Assembly (NCBI RefSeq): GCF_003144535.1
Contig: NZ_PHFJ01000010.1
Coordinates: 1 to 64,000, forward strand
Length of the DNA: 64,000 bases
Direction of reading: 5' to 3'
Source: Proteus penneri
Lineage (GTDB): Bacteria > Pseudomonadota > Gammaproteobacteria > Enterobacterales > Enterobacteriaceae
Below the pieces are notes generated by a model. That model saw only the letters and a list, made by a program, of their open reading frames with translations, did not search any database and was not told where the DNA came from. The translations under genes were made by a program, and so were the position numbers. How positions within the stretch are numbered: the first letter of the stretch is position 1; every line of letters starts with the position of its first letter. Positions 9,015-20,783 of the stretch are shown here, in pieces.

Positions 9015-10871
9015 TTAAAAATCAATACAACAAGCACCTTGTTCAGCTCCGGATAAATGACGACGTAAATTCACAAACAGTTCACGGCCACAGCCTATAT
9101 CGTTCGCACTTAAATCAGGTATCTTATCTTGGCGAGCATTGAGTGTTTGTTCATCAACAAGGAGTGTTAACTCACCTGTTTTACCATTAACACGAATGAT
9201 ATCACCATCACGTACTTTGGCTAATAAACCGCTATTTACAGCCTCTGGTGTAACATGAATTGCAGCGGGAACTTTACCTGAAGCCCCTGAAAGTCGACCA
9301 TCTGTCACTAATGCTACTTTATAACCTTTATCCATTAATACACCTAAAGGTGGCATCAGTTTATGCAATTCAGGCATACCGTTAGCTTGTGGTCCTTGAT
9401 AACGCACAACAACCACACAATCTTTATTTAGCTCACCGGTTTCAAATTTAGCGGCAATATCATGTTGGCTATTAAACACCACCGCAGGGGCTTCAATAAT
9501 TTTATTTTCATCAGGTACGGCAGAAGTTTTCATTACAGCTCGACCTAAATTGCCTTGCATCACTTGTGTACCACCATGTGATGAGAATGGTGTATTGATA
9601 TCAGCAATGACATCTTTATCTAAAGAGCTCGTTGTACCTTCGCGCCAATCCAGTTTACCCTCATTTAACCAAGGTTCTAAGGTATAACGCTCAATGCCAA
9701 ACCCTGCAACAGTATTGACATCACGATGAATTAAGCCTTTTTTCAGTAGTTCACGAATAATCAGTGCAATACCACCTGCTGCTTGAAACTGATTGATATC
9801 GGCAGGGCCATTAGGATAAATACGAGCAATAAGTGGCACAACTTGCGAAAGTTCAGAGAAATCATCCCAATTAATGATAATGCCAGCTGCGCGTGCCATG
9901 GCGACTAAGTGCATAGTGAGGTTAGTTGAACCACCTGTTGTGAGTAGCGCAATAATGCCATTAACAATGACTTTTTCATCAACTAACTGACCGATAGGAA
10001 GATAATTACCTGAGTTTTCTGTCAATCGTACAATCTGACTTGCCGCAGCATCTGTTAATGCATCACGCAATGGTGTATTTGGATGGACAAAAGAAGCGCC
10101 AGGTAGATGTAATCCCATCATTTCCATGACCATCTGATTTGAGTTCGCTGTACCGTAAAAGGTGCAGGTACCAATGCTATGGTAAGACGCTGCTTCGGCT
10201 TCTAATAAAGCATGGCGATCTACTTTACCTTCAGCATAGAGTTGGCGAATACGGACTTTTTCTTTATTGGGTAAACCGCTAGTCATAGGGCCTGCTGGAA
10301 CAAAAATCGCAGGAAGATGACCAAAAGAGAGCGCTGCCATCGTCAGTCCGGGAACAATTTTATCGCAGATCCCTAAATAGAGTACACCATCAAACATATT
10401 ATGGGATAAACCAACTGCCGCTGACATTGCAATCACATCACGACTAAGGAGCGATAACTCCATACCATCTTGTCCCTGAGTGACTCCGTCGCACATTGCC
10501 GGAACACCGCCTGCTACTTGTCCTACAGCACCAACAGCATGTAATGCTTTTTTAATTTTTTGAGGATAATCTTCATATGGCTGATGAGCCGACAACATAT
10601 CATTGTAAGCCGTGATAATGGCAATATCATTATGAACCATATTTTTCAGGCGATTTTTGTCGTCAGCCTGACAAGCAGCGAAACCATGAGCCAAATTACC
10701 ACAAGCCAATTGAGCACGATGTACAGTTTGGCTTTTTGCGGCTTCGATTTTTTTCAGATAAGCACGACGAGTTACATGTGAGCGAGCAATAATGCGCTCA
10801 GTCACCTGTTTTACTGTCTCATTAAGCGGAACAAAGTCGTTCTGAATTGGGTCATGGTTTTTAGGGTTCAT
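9015..10871 (-). CDS. edd: 6-Phosphogluconate dehydratase
   Basis: Dehydrates 6-phosphogluconate to KDPG; an IlvD/Edd-family iron-sulfur enzyme. From the ATG at 10871 (AAGGA nine bases upstream) it has 618 residues, slightly longer than E. coli Edd (603) because of about 15 extra N-terminal residues. Cluster cysteines are in [19 protein letters not shown] and GICDKIVPG. The C-terminal [20 protein letters not shown] is typical. A GTG at 10892 would add seven residues but lies ahead of the ribosome binding site. With eda it forms an operon placed between aceK and iclR, unlike E. coli where edd-eda lies elsewhere. Confidence 0.95.
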   Translation of the reverse strand: MNPKNHDPIQNDFVPLNETVKQVTERIIARSHVTRRAYLKKIEAAKSQTVHRAQLACGNLAHGFAACQADDKNRLKNMVHNDIAIITAYNDMLSAHQPYEDYPQKIKKALHAVGAVGQVAGGVPAMCDGVTQGQDGMELSLLSRDVIAMSAAVGLSHNMFDGVLYLGICDKIVPGLTMAALSFGHLPAIFVPAGPMTSGLPNKEKVRIRQLYAEGKVDRHALLEAEAASYHSIGTCTFYGTANSNQMVMEMMGLHLPGASFVHPNTPLRDALTDAAASQIVRLTENSGNYLPIGQLVDEKVIVNGIIALLTTGGSTNLTMHLVAMARAAGIIINWDDFSELSQVVPLIARIYPNGPADINQFQAAGGIALIIRELLKKGLIHRDVNTVAGFGIERYTLEPWLNEGKLDWREGTTSSLDKDVIADINTPFSSHGGTQVMQGNLGRAVMKTSAVPDENKIIEAPAVVFNSQHDIAAKFETGELNKDCVVVVRYQGPQANGMPELHKLMPPLGVLMDKGYKVALVTDGRLSGASGKVPAAIHVTPEAVNSGLLAKVRDGDIIRVNGKTGELTLLVDEQTLNARQDKIPDLSANDIGCGRELFVNLRRHLSGAEQGACCIDF

Positions 10872-11135
10872 AATGATGCTTCCTTTATTCACACAGGGTG
10901 ATGAGCGTTACTATTGGCTATGAAAAGAGAGTATTTGAATTTAGCTATAGTATTTGTTACCGGTAACATTGTTACGGGTAACAAGAAGAGTTGCAATACT
11001 CTTAATGCGTCTTAAACAACATCTGTGATCAACATCAATTTTTTTAGGTGATAAATAACAGTTTTTTAATATTTAACGAATATAAAGCCGAAACTCTGTC
11101 TTTTTAAAAAGCTGAATCGGTTTAATTAAGGAGTT
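10872..11135 (-). promoter_or_regulatory. edd promoter region with two GntR-type operators
   Basis: Two palindromes, GTTACCGGTAAC (10956-10967, perfect) and GTTACGGGTAAC (10971-10982, one asymmetric position), have centres 15 bp apart. They closely resemble the gluconate repressor GntR site (ATGTTACC...GGTAACAT type). E. coli GntR controls edd, so gluconate induction is the natural inference. The rest is AT-rich DNA with no gene. Confidence 0.8.
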
Positions 11136-11164
11136 CCTTCCTCATTGTTTGGTAATGAGGAAGG
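11136..11164. terminator. Hairpin at the 3' end of iclR
   Basis: A perfect 11-bp stem, CCTTCCTCATT and AATGAGGAAGG, around a 7-base loop, lies just past the iclR stop. No good T run follows on the minus strand, so it may stabilise the mRNA or terminate only weakly. Confidence 0.55.
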
Positions 11165-11176
11165 TGAAAGAGAGGA

Positions 11177-12013
11177 TCAGCTTTTTACCCCACCATATTC
11201 ACGGCTAATTTGTTTTGCTGCTTTGATAACCATTGCGCCTAATTCAGTGATACGTGAATCAGTCATTCTAGAAACCGGGCCTGAAAGTGAAATTGCTGCA
11301 AAAGGCTGGTGGTGTTCATCATAAATACAAGCACCAATACAGCGTAAGCCTAAAGCATGCTCTTCATCATCGAAAGAAAAACCTTGTTTACGGGCTTGCT
11401 CTAAGTTTTCTTTTAGTGAAGAAGGGAGTGTTCGGGTGTGAGGTGTATAAGCCATTAAGCCTTTTTTCTGGAGCAAAGGCAGTAATTTATTTTCTGGCAA
11501 CGTAGAAAGGAACGCTTTACCCGCACCGGATGCGTGCATCGGTAATTTACCGCCAATAGGCGCCGACATTCTCATTAGCGCATTACATTGCACTTGATCG
11601 ACAATCACGGCATCAAATTCAATTTGGTCAAGAATAGCCAGATTGACGGTTTCACCAGAATCTTCCATCAACTGACGCAAAATAGGATGCACCATGACTA
11701 AAAGATTACGAGTTTGTAGAAAGCTACTGCCAACAATAAAGGCGTGTGTACCAACAACCCACAATCCTAAATCGCCAACTTGACGGACAAAACCATGTTG
11801 CTGAAGTGTCGTGAGTAAGCGGTGTGTTGTGGAATTAGGTAATCCAGCTTGAAAGGCGAGATCGGTTAGGGCGATACCACCCGGAGATTCGGAAATATAT
11901 TCCAATAATGTCAGTCCTCGACTTAATGACTGAACGGGGCCTCCTTGTGTAGTGCTTTGAGTGGCAGTTGTTTTCGTCTTACGCACTTTTTTATTTGTAG
12001 GGGAAACTGTCAT
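11177..12013 (-). CDS. iclR: Glyoxylate bypass repressor IclR
   Basis: Transcriptional repressor of aceBAK. The 278 residues match E. coli IclR closely: a winged helix-turn-helix at about 28-90 (AGLPNSTTHRLLTTLQQHGF), then the effector domain with LMRMSAPIGGKLPMHASGAG and FDDEEHALGLRCIGACI. GGAG lies seven bases before the ATG. It sits between edd and divergent metH, keeping the E. coli iclR-metH neighbourhood but separated from aceK by eda-edd. Its position invites the idea that it also reads Entner-Doudoroff signals, but the operators at edd look like GntR sites, not IclR sites. Confidence 0.94.
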   Translation of the reverse strand: MTVSPTNKKVRKTKTTATQSTTQGGPVQSLSRGLTLLEYISESPGGIALTDLAFQAGLPNSTTHRLLTTLQQHGFVRQVGDLGLWVVGTHAFIVGSSFLQTRNLLVMVHPILRQLMEDSGETVNLAILDQIEFDAVIVDQVQCNALMRMSAPIGGKLPMHASGAGKAFLSTLPENKLLPLLQKKGLMAYTPHTRTLPSSLKENLEQARKQGFSFDDEEHALGLRCIGACIYDEHHQPFAAISLSGPVSRMTDSRITELGAMVIKAAKQISREYGGVKS

Positions 12014-12148
12014 GTATACACTCCAGAAATGCTATCCATATTAGTATCTATTATGAACTATCCCGTGTAATAAAACTCCTCCGATCACTGCATTTTTCAA
12101 AACAATATGTGTGATAAGAAATATTTATTAAAAGTATTTATCACTAAG

Positions 12149-12161
12149 TGAAAATCTCTCA
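12149..12161 (+). promoter_or_regulatory. Possible MetR site upstream of metH
   Basis: TGAAAATCTCTCA matches TGAA-N5-TTCA except for one base. It lies about 105 bases before the metH start in the iclR/metH intergenic region. MetR activates metH in E. coli, which makes the site plausible, but the match is imperfect. Confidence 0.4.
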
Positions 12162-12266
12162 TCTTCGTCTTAGAAATCTTTGCAAAAAGATATGGTAGGA
12201 TAAAAAAACAACGAAAGAAAAATAAAGAAATAAGAATAAAAACATTCTCGATTAAGAGGAAGCAAC

Positions 12267-15200
12267 GTGGCAAACATAAAACAACAACTGGTGGAAGCAT
12301 TAGAAAAACGCATCTTAGTACTTGATGGCGCAATGGGGACAATGATCCAGCAATATCAACTAACAGAAGCTGATTATCGAGGTGAACGTTTTGCTGATTG
12401 GAATTGTGATGTTAAAGGAAATAATGATCTTTTAGTGTTAACACAGCCCCAGATTATTGCGGATATACATGATGCTTATTTTCAAGCGGGTGCTGATATT
12501 GTTGAAACCAATACCTTTAACTCGACTTCTATTGCGATGGCTGATTATCACATGGAGTCACTCTGTTTCGAGCTAAATGAAGAGGCTGCAAAATTAGCAA
12601 AAGCCTGTGCAGATAAATGGAGTGCCTTAACACCTGATAAACCTCGCTATGTCACGGGTGTGTTAGGGCCAACAAACAGAACAGCATCTATATCCCCAGA
12701 TGTTAATGATCCAGCTTTTCGTAATGTTTCGTTTGATAAGCTGGTGGAAGCTTATCGAGAAGCAACGCGCGGATTAATTAAAGGTGGTGTTGATTTAATT
12801 ATGGTCGAAACTATTTTCGACACTCTAAACGCGAAAGCCGCTATTTTTGCGATTAAATGTGAATTTGAATCGCTCAATATTGAATTACCTGTGATGATAT
12901 CTGGCACCATTACAGATGCATCAGGGAGAACCTTAACAGGACAAACAACAGAAGCGTTCTACCACTCTTTACGTCATGCTGATGCGCTCTCATTTGGTCT
13001 AAACTGCGCGTTAGGACCTAAAGAATTACGTCAATATATTCAAACACTTTCACAAATTTCTGAAACTTATGTTAGTGCTCACCCTAATGCTGGTTTGCCT
13101 AATGCATTTGGAGGCTATGATTTAGATGCCCAAGAAATGGCTGAGCAAATTAAAGAATGGGCGCAAGCGGGTTTTCTCAATATTGTAGGGGGATGTTGTG
13201 GAACAACACCTGCACATATTCTTGCCATTTCACAAGCAGTAGAAGGTATCGCACCAAGAGTATTACCGACTCTTAAGAAAGCGTGTCGTCTTTCAGGTTT
13301 AGAGCCTTTAGTGATTGATGATAATTCACTGTTTGTAAATGTGGGGGAACGAACTAACGTCACAGGTTCTGCGAAATTTAAGCGCTTGATAAAAGAAGGC
13401 AATTACCAAGAAGCATTGGATGTTGCACGTCAGCAAGTTGAAAATGGTGCTCAAATCATCGATATCAACATGGATGAAGGCATGTTAGATGCGGTGGAAG
13501 CTATGACACGTTTTCTCAATCTTATTGCAGGTGAGCCTGATATTGCCAAGGTTCCGGTGATGATCGACTCTTCAAAATGGGAAGTAATAGAAGAGGGACT
13601 AAAATGCATTCAAGGCAAAGGCATTGTTAACTCTATTTCGATGAAAGAAGGAGAAATACCTTTTCTTGAACACGCTAAATTGGTGCGTAAATACGGTGCC
13701 GCTGTTGTTGTTATGGCGTTTGATGAAGTGGGGCAAGCGGATACTCGAGAGCGTAAAATCGAAATCTGTCGTCGAGCTTATCAGTTATTAACAGAGCAAG
13801 CAGGTTTTCCACCTGAAGATATTATTTTTGATCCTAATATTTTTGCCGTTGCAACTGGTATTGCTGAACATAATAATTATGCTGTTGATTTTATTGAAGT
13901 CTGTGCAGATATTAAATCTCAACTACCTTATGCCTTAATTTCTGGTGGGGTCTCTAACGTTTCATTCTCATTTCGGGGTAACGATCCTGTTCGTGAGGCT
14001 ATTCACTCCGTTTTTCTCTATTATGCCGTCAAAAATGGTATGGATATGGGAATTGTGAATGCAGGGCAACTTGCCATTTACGACTCATTACCAGATGAAC
14101 TGCGTAATGCGGTTGAAGACGTCATTTTAAATCGCCATGAAGAGAGCACCGACAATTTATTAGCACTTGCTGAGCGTTATCGCGGAAGTAAAAGTGATGA
14201 GCAAAATCATCAGTTAGCAGAATGGCGACAATGGGATGTAGAAAAACGCTTAGAATACGCGTTAGTAAAAGGGATCACCGAATTTATTGTTGAAGATACG
14301 GAAGCTTGTCGTCAACAAGCATCAAGCCCAATTGAAGTCATCGAAGGGCCATTGATGAATGGTATGAATACAGTGGGTGATTTGTTTGGCGAAGGCAAAA
14401 TGTTTTTACCCCAAGTTGTGAAATCAGCTCGTGTGATGAAACAAGCGGTTGCTTATCTCGAACCTTATATTCAAGCGACAAAACAATCAGGTACTTCCGC
14501 AGGTAAAATTTTACTCGCTACCGTAAAAGGGGATGTTCACGATATTGGTAAAAATATTGTCGGAGTTGTTTTACAGTGCAATAACTACGAAATTATCGAT
14601 TTAGGTGTGATGGTGCCTTGCGATAAAATTTTGCAAACAGCAATTGATGAAAAAGTCGATATTATTGGTCTTTCAGGGCTGATCACACCTTCACTGGATG
14701 AGATGGTGAATGTTGCTAAAGAGATGGAAAGGCGCGGTTTTTCTTTACCATTAATGATTGGTGGAGCAACAACATCTAAAGCGCATACGGCAGTAAAAAT
14801 AGAACCCAATTACAGTCATCCTACCGTTTATGTACAAAATGCATCGAGAACTGTAGGTGTTGTTGCCGCACTATTATCTGAAACACAAAAAGCGGATTTT
14901 GTTGCAAAAACACGGCGTGAATATGAAGTCGTACGCCAGCAATATGCCAGAAAAAAACCTCGTACGCCTCCTGTTTCTTTAGAAGCTGCACGACAGAATG
15001 CACTACAAATTGATTGGCAAAATTACATACCACCAAAGCCTAATCAATTAGGCGTGCAGGAGATCGCTGCAAGTATTGAAACCTTGCGTGAGTATATCGA
15101 TTGGACACCTTTCTTTATGACGTGGTCTTTAGCGGGTAAATATCCTCGAATTTTAGAAGATGACGTGGTGGGCGAAGAAGCAAAACGTGTATTTGCCGAT

Positions 15201-15944
15201 GCAAATGCGATGCTGGATAAATTAAGTCACGAAAAATTATTAACACCAAAAGGAATTGTTGGGTTATTTCCTGCAAATCGTGTCGGTGATGATATTGTGA
15301 TTTATCGCGATGAAACTAGGCAACAACCGTTGTTATATAGCTGCCATTTACGTCAGCAAACAGAGAAAAAAGAGTTTCCTAACTACTGTTTAGCCGATTT
15401 TATTGCTCCTGTAGAAAGTGGTGTTCCTGACTATTTCGGTGCTTTTGCTGTAACAGGAGGGTTAGAAGAAGACACGCTCGCCAATGCTTATGATAATGCT
15501 CATGATGATTACAATAAGATTATGGTGAAAGCATTATCAGACCGTCTTGCTGAAGCTTTTGCGGAATACCTTCACCAACAAGTGAGAACAAAAATTTGGG
15601 GATATAACCCTGATGAAGCTCTCTCTAATGACGAGCTTATTCGAGAAAAATATCAAGGAACACGACCTGCACCGGGATATCCGGCTTGTCCTGAACACAC
15701 AGAAAAAGCCAAAATTTGGCAACTGCTTGATGTTGAAAATCGTATTGGTATGAAGCTAACAGATGCTTATGCAATGTGGCCAGGTGCTTCAGTATCCGGT
15801 TGGTATTTTAGTCATCCTGAAAGTAAATATTTTGCAGTTGCTCAAATTCAAAAAGATCAGGTTGACGATTACGCAAAACGTCGAGGGATGAGTGTTAGTG
15901 AAGTTGAACGTTGGTTAGCGCCTAATTTAGGGTATGAGTCTTAA
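12267..15944 (+). CDS. metH: Cobalamin-dependent methionine synthase
   Basis: Transfers the methyl group of methyltetrahydrofolate through cobalamin to homocysteine. The 1225 residues compare with 1227 in E. coli, with all four modules: homocysteine domain with zinc ligands in NCALG and GGCCGTTP (about 308-315), pterin domain ([10 protein letters not shown] onward), cobalamin domain with [17 protein letters not shown] carrying the base-off histidine (about 757), and C-terminal AdoMet reactivation domain ([14 protein letters not shown]). The start is GTG with AAGAGGA upstream. Cobalamin dependence means activity requires B12 uptake or synthesis, which is not encoded here. Confidence 0.97.
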   Translation: MANIKQQLVEALEKRILVLDGAMGTMIQQYQLTEADYRGERFADWNCDVKGNNDLLVLTQPQIIADIHDAYFQAGADIVETNTFNSTSIAMADYHMESLCFELNEEAAKLAKACADKWSALTPDKPRYVTGVLGPTNRTASISPDVNDPAFRNVSFDKLVEAYREATRGLIKGGVDLIMVETIFDTLNAKAAIFAIKCEFESLNIELPVMISGTITDASGRTLTGQTTEAFYHSLRHADALSFGLNCALGPKELRQYIQTLSQISETYVSAHPNAGLPNAFGGYDLDAQEMAEQIKEWAQAGFLNIVGGCCGTTPAHILAISQAVEGIAPRVLPTLKKACRLSGLEPLVIDDNSLFVNVGERTNVTGSAKFKRLIKEGNYQEALDVARQQVENGAQIIDINMDEGMLDAVEAMTRFLNLIAGEPDIAKVPVMIDSSKWEVIEEGLKCIQGKGIVNSISMKEGEIPFLEHAKLVRKYGAAVVVMAFDEVGQADTRERKIEICRRAYQLLTEQAGFPPEDIIFDPNIFAVATGIAEHNNYAVDFIEVCADIKSQLPYALISGGVSNVSFSFRGNDPVREAIHSVFLYYAVKNGMDMGIVNAGQLAIYDSLPDELRNAVEDVILNRHEESTDNLLALAERYRGSKSDEQNHQLAEWRQWDVEKRLEYALVKGITEFIVEDTEACRQQASSPIEVIEGPLMNGMNTVGDLFGEGKMFLPQVVKSARVMKQAVAYLEPYIQATKQSGTSAGKILLATVKGDVHDIGKNIVGVVLQCNNYEIIDLGVMVPCDKILQTAIDEKVDIIGLSGLITPSLDEMVNVAKEMERRGFSLPLMIGGATTSKAHTAVKIEPNYSHPTVYVQNASRTVGVVAALLSETQKADFVAKTRREYEVVRQQYARKKPRTPPVSLEAARQNALQIDWQNYIPPKPNQLGVQEIAASIETLREYIDWTPFFMTWSLAGKYPRILEDDVVGEEAKRVFADANAMLDKLSHEKLLTPKGIVGLFPANRVGDDIVIYRDETRQQPLLYSCHLRQQTEKKEFPNYCLADFIAPVESGVPDYFGAFAVTGGLEEDTLANAYDNAHDDYNKIMVKALSDRLAEAFAEYLHQQVRTKIWGYNPDEALSNDELIREKYQGTRPAPGYPACPEHTEKAKIWQLLDVENRIGMKLTDAYAMWPGASVSGWYFSHPESKYFAVAQIQKDQVDDYAKRRGMSVSEVERWLAPNLGYES

Positions 15945-15984
15945 TTTGTCTTTATTCTAAGATCTCAACAATATAATAATCTAG

Positions 15985-16010
15985 AGGGGATAGCGATATC
16001 CCCTTGTTAT
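15985..16010 (+). terminator. Terminator after metH
   Basis: An 8-bp stem AGGGGATA-GCGA-TATCCCCT is followed by TGTTATTT, a modest T tract. Confidence 0.7.
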
Positions 16011-16076
16011 TTCCTCTCGCAGTTCCCATTAAAGGTGTATAAGCTATAAGCCTGTATCAGAAAAAAGGACATGACG

Positions 16077-16655
16077 ATGAACTATACTTTGTACCTTCAG
16101 AAAACCCCACCTGCTGGCGTTGAGGTGCCGTTTCCTTCTTTAGCAAAAGGGAATTATCCATTAAGTGAAGTTTTAATTAATGCTTTTTTAAATCTGATGC
16201 AATTAACAGGAAGTTTAGATACAGAGGCAATTTTAGACGAAAAAGCATTTGACAATATTTGGCTAAAAGCAGAAATGACGCCTGCACGAATTGAAGAAGT
16301 TGGAGACTATATTTATCATAAAATTCCTACTTCTCCTGAGCCTGTTGATGAAGAAATTGTGTTATTTAAGCAAGCCATGAAAGAAGAAGAAGCGTTATTA
16401 GCCAAAGAAAGTGACAAAGAAGGTCATATTCCTATTCATAAATTTGCCACTAATGATGGTTGGATTGTCACTCCGAATGAGTGTGAAATCATTGCAGTTA
16501 CGCTTACCGCTAAGTTACTAGAAGATAACCGAGTTTTTGTTGAGAAAATTGCAAAGATGTCTCATCTAGCTCATCGTTCTTTAGAAATTGCTTTAATTGA
16601 TTTTGGTAAATTTAACCAATTTGCGAAAAAATATGGCGGTTATCGAGTCTATTAA
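16077..16655 (+). CDS. Conserved-type protein of unknown function
   Basis: I do not recognise a family. The predicted protein has 192 residues, is acidic in its middle (a run rich in Glu and Lys near 100-125), and shows no signal peptide or membrane segment. It is therefore likely cytoplasmic. The C-terminal third (DGWIVTPNECEIIAVTL, then an aromatic end) looks like a compact folded domain. AAAGGA favours the ATG at 16077 over the one at 16071. It stands alone between metH and lysC with terminators on both sides, so it has its own promoter. Codon use and base composition match its neighbours, arguing that it is real and resident. Confidence 0.75.
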   Translation: MNYTLYLQKTPPAGVEVPFPSLAKGNYPLSEVLINAFLNLMQLTGSLDTEAILDEKAFDNIWLKAEMTPARIEEVGDYIYHKIPTSPEPVDEEIVLFKQAMKEEEALLAKESDKEGHIPIHKFATNDGWIVTPNECEIIAVTLTAKLLEDNRVFVEKIAKMSHLAHRSLEIALIDFGKFNQFAKKYGGYRVY

Positions 16656-16690
16656 AAAAATAAAGTATTTTTAATGTAACGTATGAAAAG

Positions 16691-16722
16691 TAGAAGAGAA
16701 ATAATGTCTTATCTCTCTTCTA
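16691..16722. terminator. Hairpin between convergent genes before lysC
   Basis: A 9-bp stem, TAGAAGAGA and TCTCTTCTA, has a 14-base loop. It may serve the unknown gene at 16077-16655 and lysC; the T runs are poor on both sides. Confidence 0.5.
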
Positions 16723-16743
16723 TATCTTGAAATTAGTCATTAA

Positions 16744-18123
16744 TTAAAACAGTGTATCATGTAATTTACGCACAATATTATCCGCATCTTTCCCATCAAC
16801 TAATAAACATAAATTATGGGTACTTGCGCCGTGACTTATCATTCGAATATTGTAATTTTCTAATGCGCCAAAAATCTGGCTTCCTAAGCCATTCACTTGT
16901 GAGAGTGAATTACCGATAATCGCAACCAGAGCCAAATTTTCTTCTACTTCAACACGACATAATGCGGATAGTTCCGTTAAGAGCGCATTGGTTAATAAAC
17001 TACCTGATGCGCTGGTGGTACCTGTTGTATCGAGGGTTAACGCAATGCTTACTTCAGATGTGGTTATCACATCAACAGAGATATGATGACGCGATAAAAT
17101 AGTAAATATTTCTGCTAAAAAACCGCGTGCATGAAGCATTTTCAGGCTATGTAACGTGAGTAAAGTTTGTTTTCTACGTAGCGCAATCGCGCGAAATACA
17201 GGTGGATTTTCTGTTTGAGCACAAACTAATGTGCCACCTTCTTCGGGGGCTTTACTTGAGCCAACAAATACAGGAATACCACTACGAACTGCGGGTAATA
17301 ATGTCGCAGGATGCAAAATTTTAGCGCCAAAAGTTGCCATTTCTGCAGCTTCATCAAAGGCAATTTGATCAATACGATGTGCCTCTGGCACTATTCTTGG
17401 ATCAGTGCTGTAAATACCCGGTACATCCGTCCAGATATCTACACGAGACATTCCCAGCGCCTCACCAATCAATGCAGCGGTATAATCACTACCACCACGA
17501 CCTAGCGTTGTTGTTCTACCTTTTGGCTCTTGACCAATAAAGCCTTGTGTGACAATCACTGTTTCCTCTAAACGAGGTTGAATAAGGCTTTGTGTGAGCT
17601 CTGTTAATTGCATCATATCGGGTTCAGCATGGCAAAACAGATCGTTGGTTTTCATCACTTTTCTGACATCAAACCAGTCTGCTTGTACACCTTTTTCACG
17701 CAATAGTTCAACAAAGAGCAATGTCGACATTAATTCACCGTGGCTGACTAATTCATCTGTTAATGCATCAGATGTGGCAAGTGACGCTGCTTCTGAGAGC
17801 ATCTCAATATTCTCAAGCAGGCGATTTATTTCTTGAGAAATAATTTCTGGCTGAGAAAGCTGATTGATAATCGCATACTCAATATCACGCACTTGTGAGA
17901 GTAAAGCTTCTCGTTGTGAAAGTTCAGTCCCTGATGCAAGTTCAATTAATAAATTAGTTATTCCCGCAGATGCCGAAAGAACGACGACACGAACTGATTT
18001 TTGTTTAAGAATAATATCTGCACACTTTTCCATTGCTGAATAGTTAGCAACACTAGTGCCACCAAATTTAGCGATAGTGTATGGCGATGATGCAGATGAA
18101 GGCGTAGCAGTATTATCAGTCAT
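16744..18123 (-). CDS. lysC: Lysine-sensitive aspartokinase III
   Basis: Phosphorylates aspartate, the entry to lysine, threonine and methionine synthesis. The 459 residues compare with 449 in E. coli LysC. The kinase domain begins with IAKFGGTSVANYSAMEKC. The nucleotide and aspartate site includes GRGGSDYTAALIGEALG near 218, and the C-terminal half carries two ACT domains for lysine inhibition (VDVITTSEVSIALTLD). AAGGA precedes the ATG. It is divergent from pgi, as in E. coli. The 266-base leader and intergenic region is AT-rich and shows no sign of the lysine riboswitch known upstream of E. coli lysC. Confidence 0.95.
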   Translation of the reverse strand: MTDNTATPSSASSPYTIAKFGGTSVANYSAMEKCADIILKQKSVRVVVLSASAGITNLLIELASGTELSQREALLSQVRDIEYAIINQLSQPEIISQEINRLLENIEMLSEAASLATSDALTDELVSHGELMSTLLFVELLREKGVQADWFDVRKVMKTNDLFCHAEPDMMQLTELTQSLIQPRLEETVIVTQGFIGQEPKGRTTTLGRGGSDYTAALIGEALGMSRVDIWTDVPGIYSTDPRIVPEAHRIDQIAFDEAAEMATFGAKILHPATLLPAVRSGIPVFVGSSKAPEEGGTLVCAQTENPPVFRAIALRRKQTLLTLHSLKMLHARGFLAEIFTILSRHHISVDVITTSEVSIALTLDTTGTTSASGSLLTNALLTELSALCRVEVEENLALVAIIGNSLSQVNGLGSQIFGALENYNIRMISHGASTHNLCLLVDGKDADNIVRKLHDTLF

Positions 18124-18344
18124 TGTCGTATTCCTTTAGGCAAAAATGAGATGTTGGACACAACTTAGAAATATCGGTTATTAAGTAGAGAGTCAATGTA
18201 GAGTGAAGAATAATCAATTTAATTAATAATCAGCTCTGCATTATCGGTTTTACCTATGAAAGTAATTAGTACTAGATTTGTTGAATGGTTTTGACCAATA
18301 TCATCAAATGAGAAAGAATTGACTGTAACTATTAAATGTCAGGC

Positions 18345-18369
18345 TACAATCTGAGAATATCAGATTGTA
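18345..18369. promoter_or_regulatory. Inverted repeat in the pgi leader
   Basis: Perfect 10-bp arms TACAATCTGA and TCAGATTGTA enclose GAATA. The repeat ends 20 bases before the pgi ATG, directly ahead of the AAGAGAG ribosome binding site. It could be a protein operator or a 5' mRNA hairpin. Confidence 0.6.
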
Positions 18370-18389
18370 ATCTTAAGAGAGTATTGTGA

Positions 18390-20036
<1,647 letters not shown>

Positions 20037-20071
20037 TCGAATAAACTGAATATAAGTAGTCGGTTAGATAC

Positions 20072-20103
20072 AAAGGAGGTTTTTATGGCCTCCTTTATTT
20101 TTC
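20072..20103 (+). terminator. Terminator after pgi
   Basis: An 8-bp stem AAAGGAGG / CCTCCTTT around a 9-base loop is followed by ATTTTTC. Confidence 0.75.
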
Positions 20104-20257
20104 GAATGTTTCGTGCTCAATCTAATTTTCTTTTAACGCTTTTTTAGATTATTTATGCGAAATGTTATCAGCTTTTAACTTCCCTGAGTCACATCATGAT
20201 ATCCTTATGAATAATAAATCGCATAAGCTAGGATCATCAACGCGTGATGATGAAATA

Positions 20258-20767
20258 ATGTTCAAAAAATCAATAATTACTCCCGCTCCTATCCATTGGT
20301 TACCTAATGAGGAACACGAAAGTATTAAAGAAAGTACATTAAGTTGGTTAATGGAATTAGGCTCGATGACTCGACGTTTTGAGCAATATTGTAATAAAGT
20401 CACTGTAATGCCTTACCAAGAAGGATTTGTTGACTTTATTGAACCTGCTGACGAAAGAGCGTGTTTACCCAAAAGTCAGCGTTATTGGTTAAGAGAAGTG
20501 GTATTGTGTGGTGATGATATTCCTTGGTTATTAGGGCGGACGTTAGTGCCAGAAGAGACATTGACAGGCGAAGACAGAAAACTGGTCAATCTAAGAACCG
20601 TTCCACTTGGGCGTTATCTGTTTCAGGAAACAACCTTAAGTCGTGATTTTATTCATATCGGGCAACAAAATGGGTATTGGTTACGCCGTTCTCGTTTTCA
20701 GCTTTCAGATAAACCTTTATTATTAACCGAGATGTTTCTACCTGCATCACCAGTTTATGAGAAGTAA
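20258..20767 (+). CDS. ubiC: Chorismate pyruvate-lyase
   Basis: Releases pyruvate from chorismate to give 4-hydroxybenzoate, the ring precursor of ubiquinone. The frame is open from 20162, but homology to E. coli UbiC (165 residues) begins near SIITPAPIHWLP. I therefore choose the ATG at 20258, giving 169 residues. None of the candidate starts (20162, 20207, 20258) has a strong ribosome binding site. Conserved segments are SMTRRFEQ, EGFVDFIEP, QRYWLREVVLC, PLGRYLF and the end LLTEMFLPASP. It lies 16 bases before ubiA, forming the ubiCA operon. Confidence 0.93.
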   Translation: MFKKSIITPAPIHWLPNEEHESIKESTLSWLMELGSMTRRFEQYCNKVTVMPYQEGFVDFIEPADERACLPKSQRYWLREVVLCGDDIPWLLGRTLVPEETLTGEDRKLVNLRTVPLGRYLFQETTLSRDFIHIGQQNGYWLRRSRFQLSDKPLLLTEMFLPASPVYEK

Positions 20768-20783
20768 TTAAGGGGAGCTAAAA

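Noticed and set aside
12097-12342. Minus-strand frame overlapping the metH start
   Set aside because: It crosses the metH start and is hydrophobic only because it is antisense to AT-rich DNA. No ribosome binding site.
13115-13402. 95-codon frame antisense to metH
   Set aside because: Shadow of the metH coding frame; no own signals.
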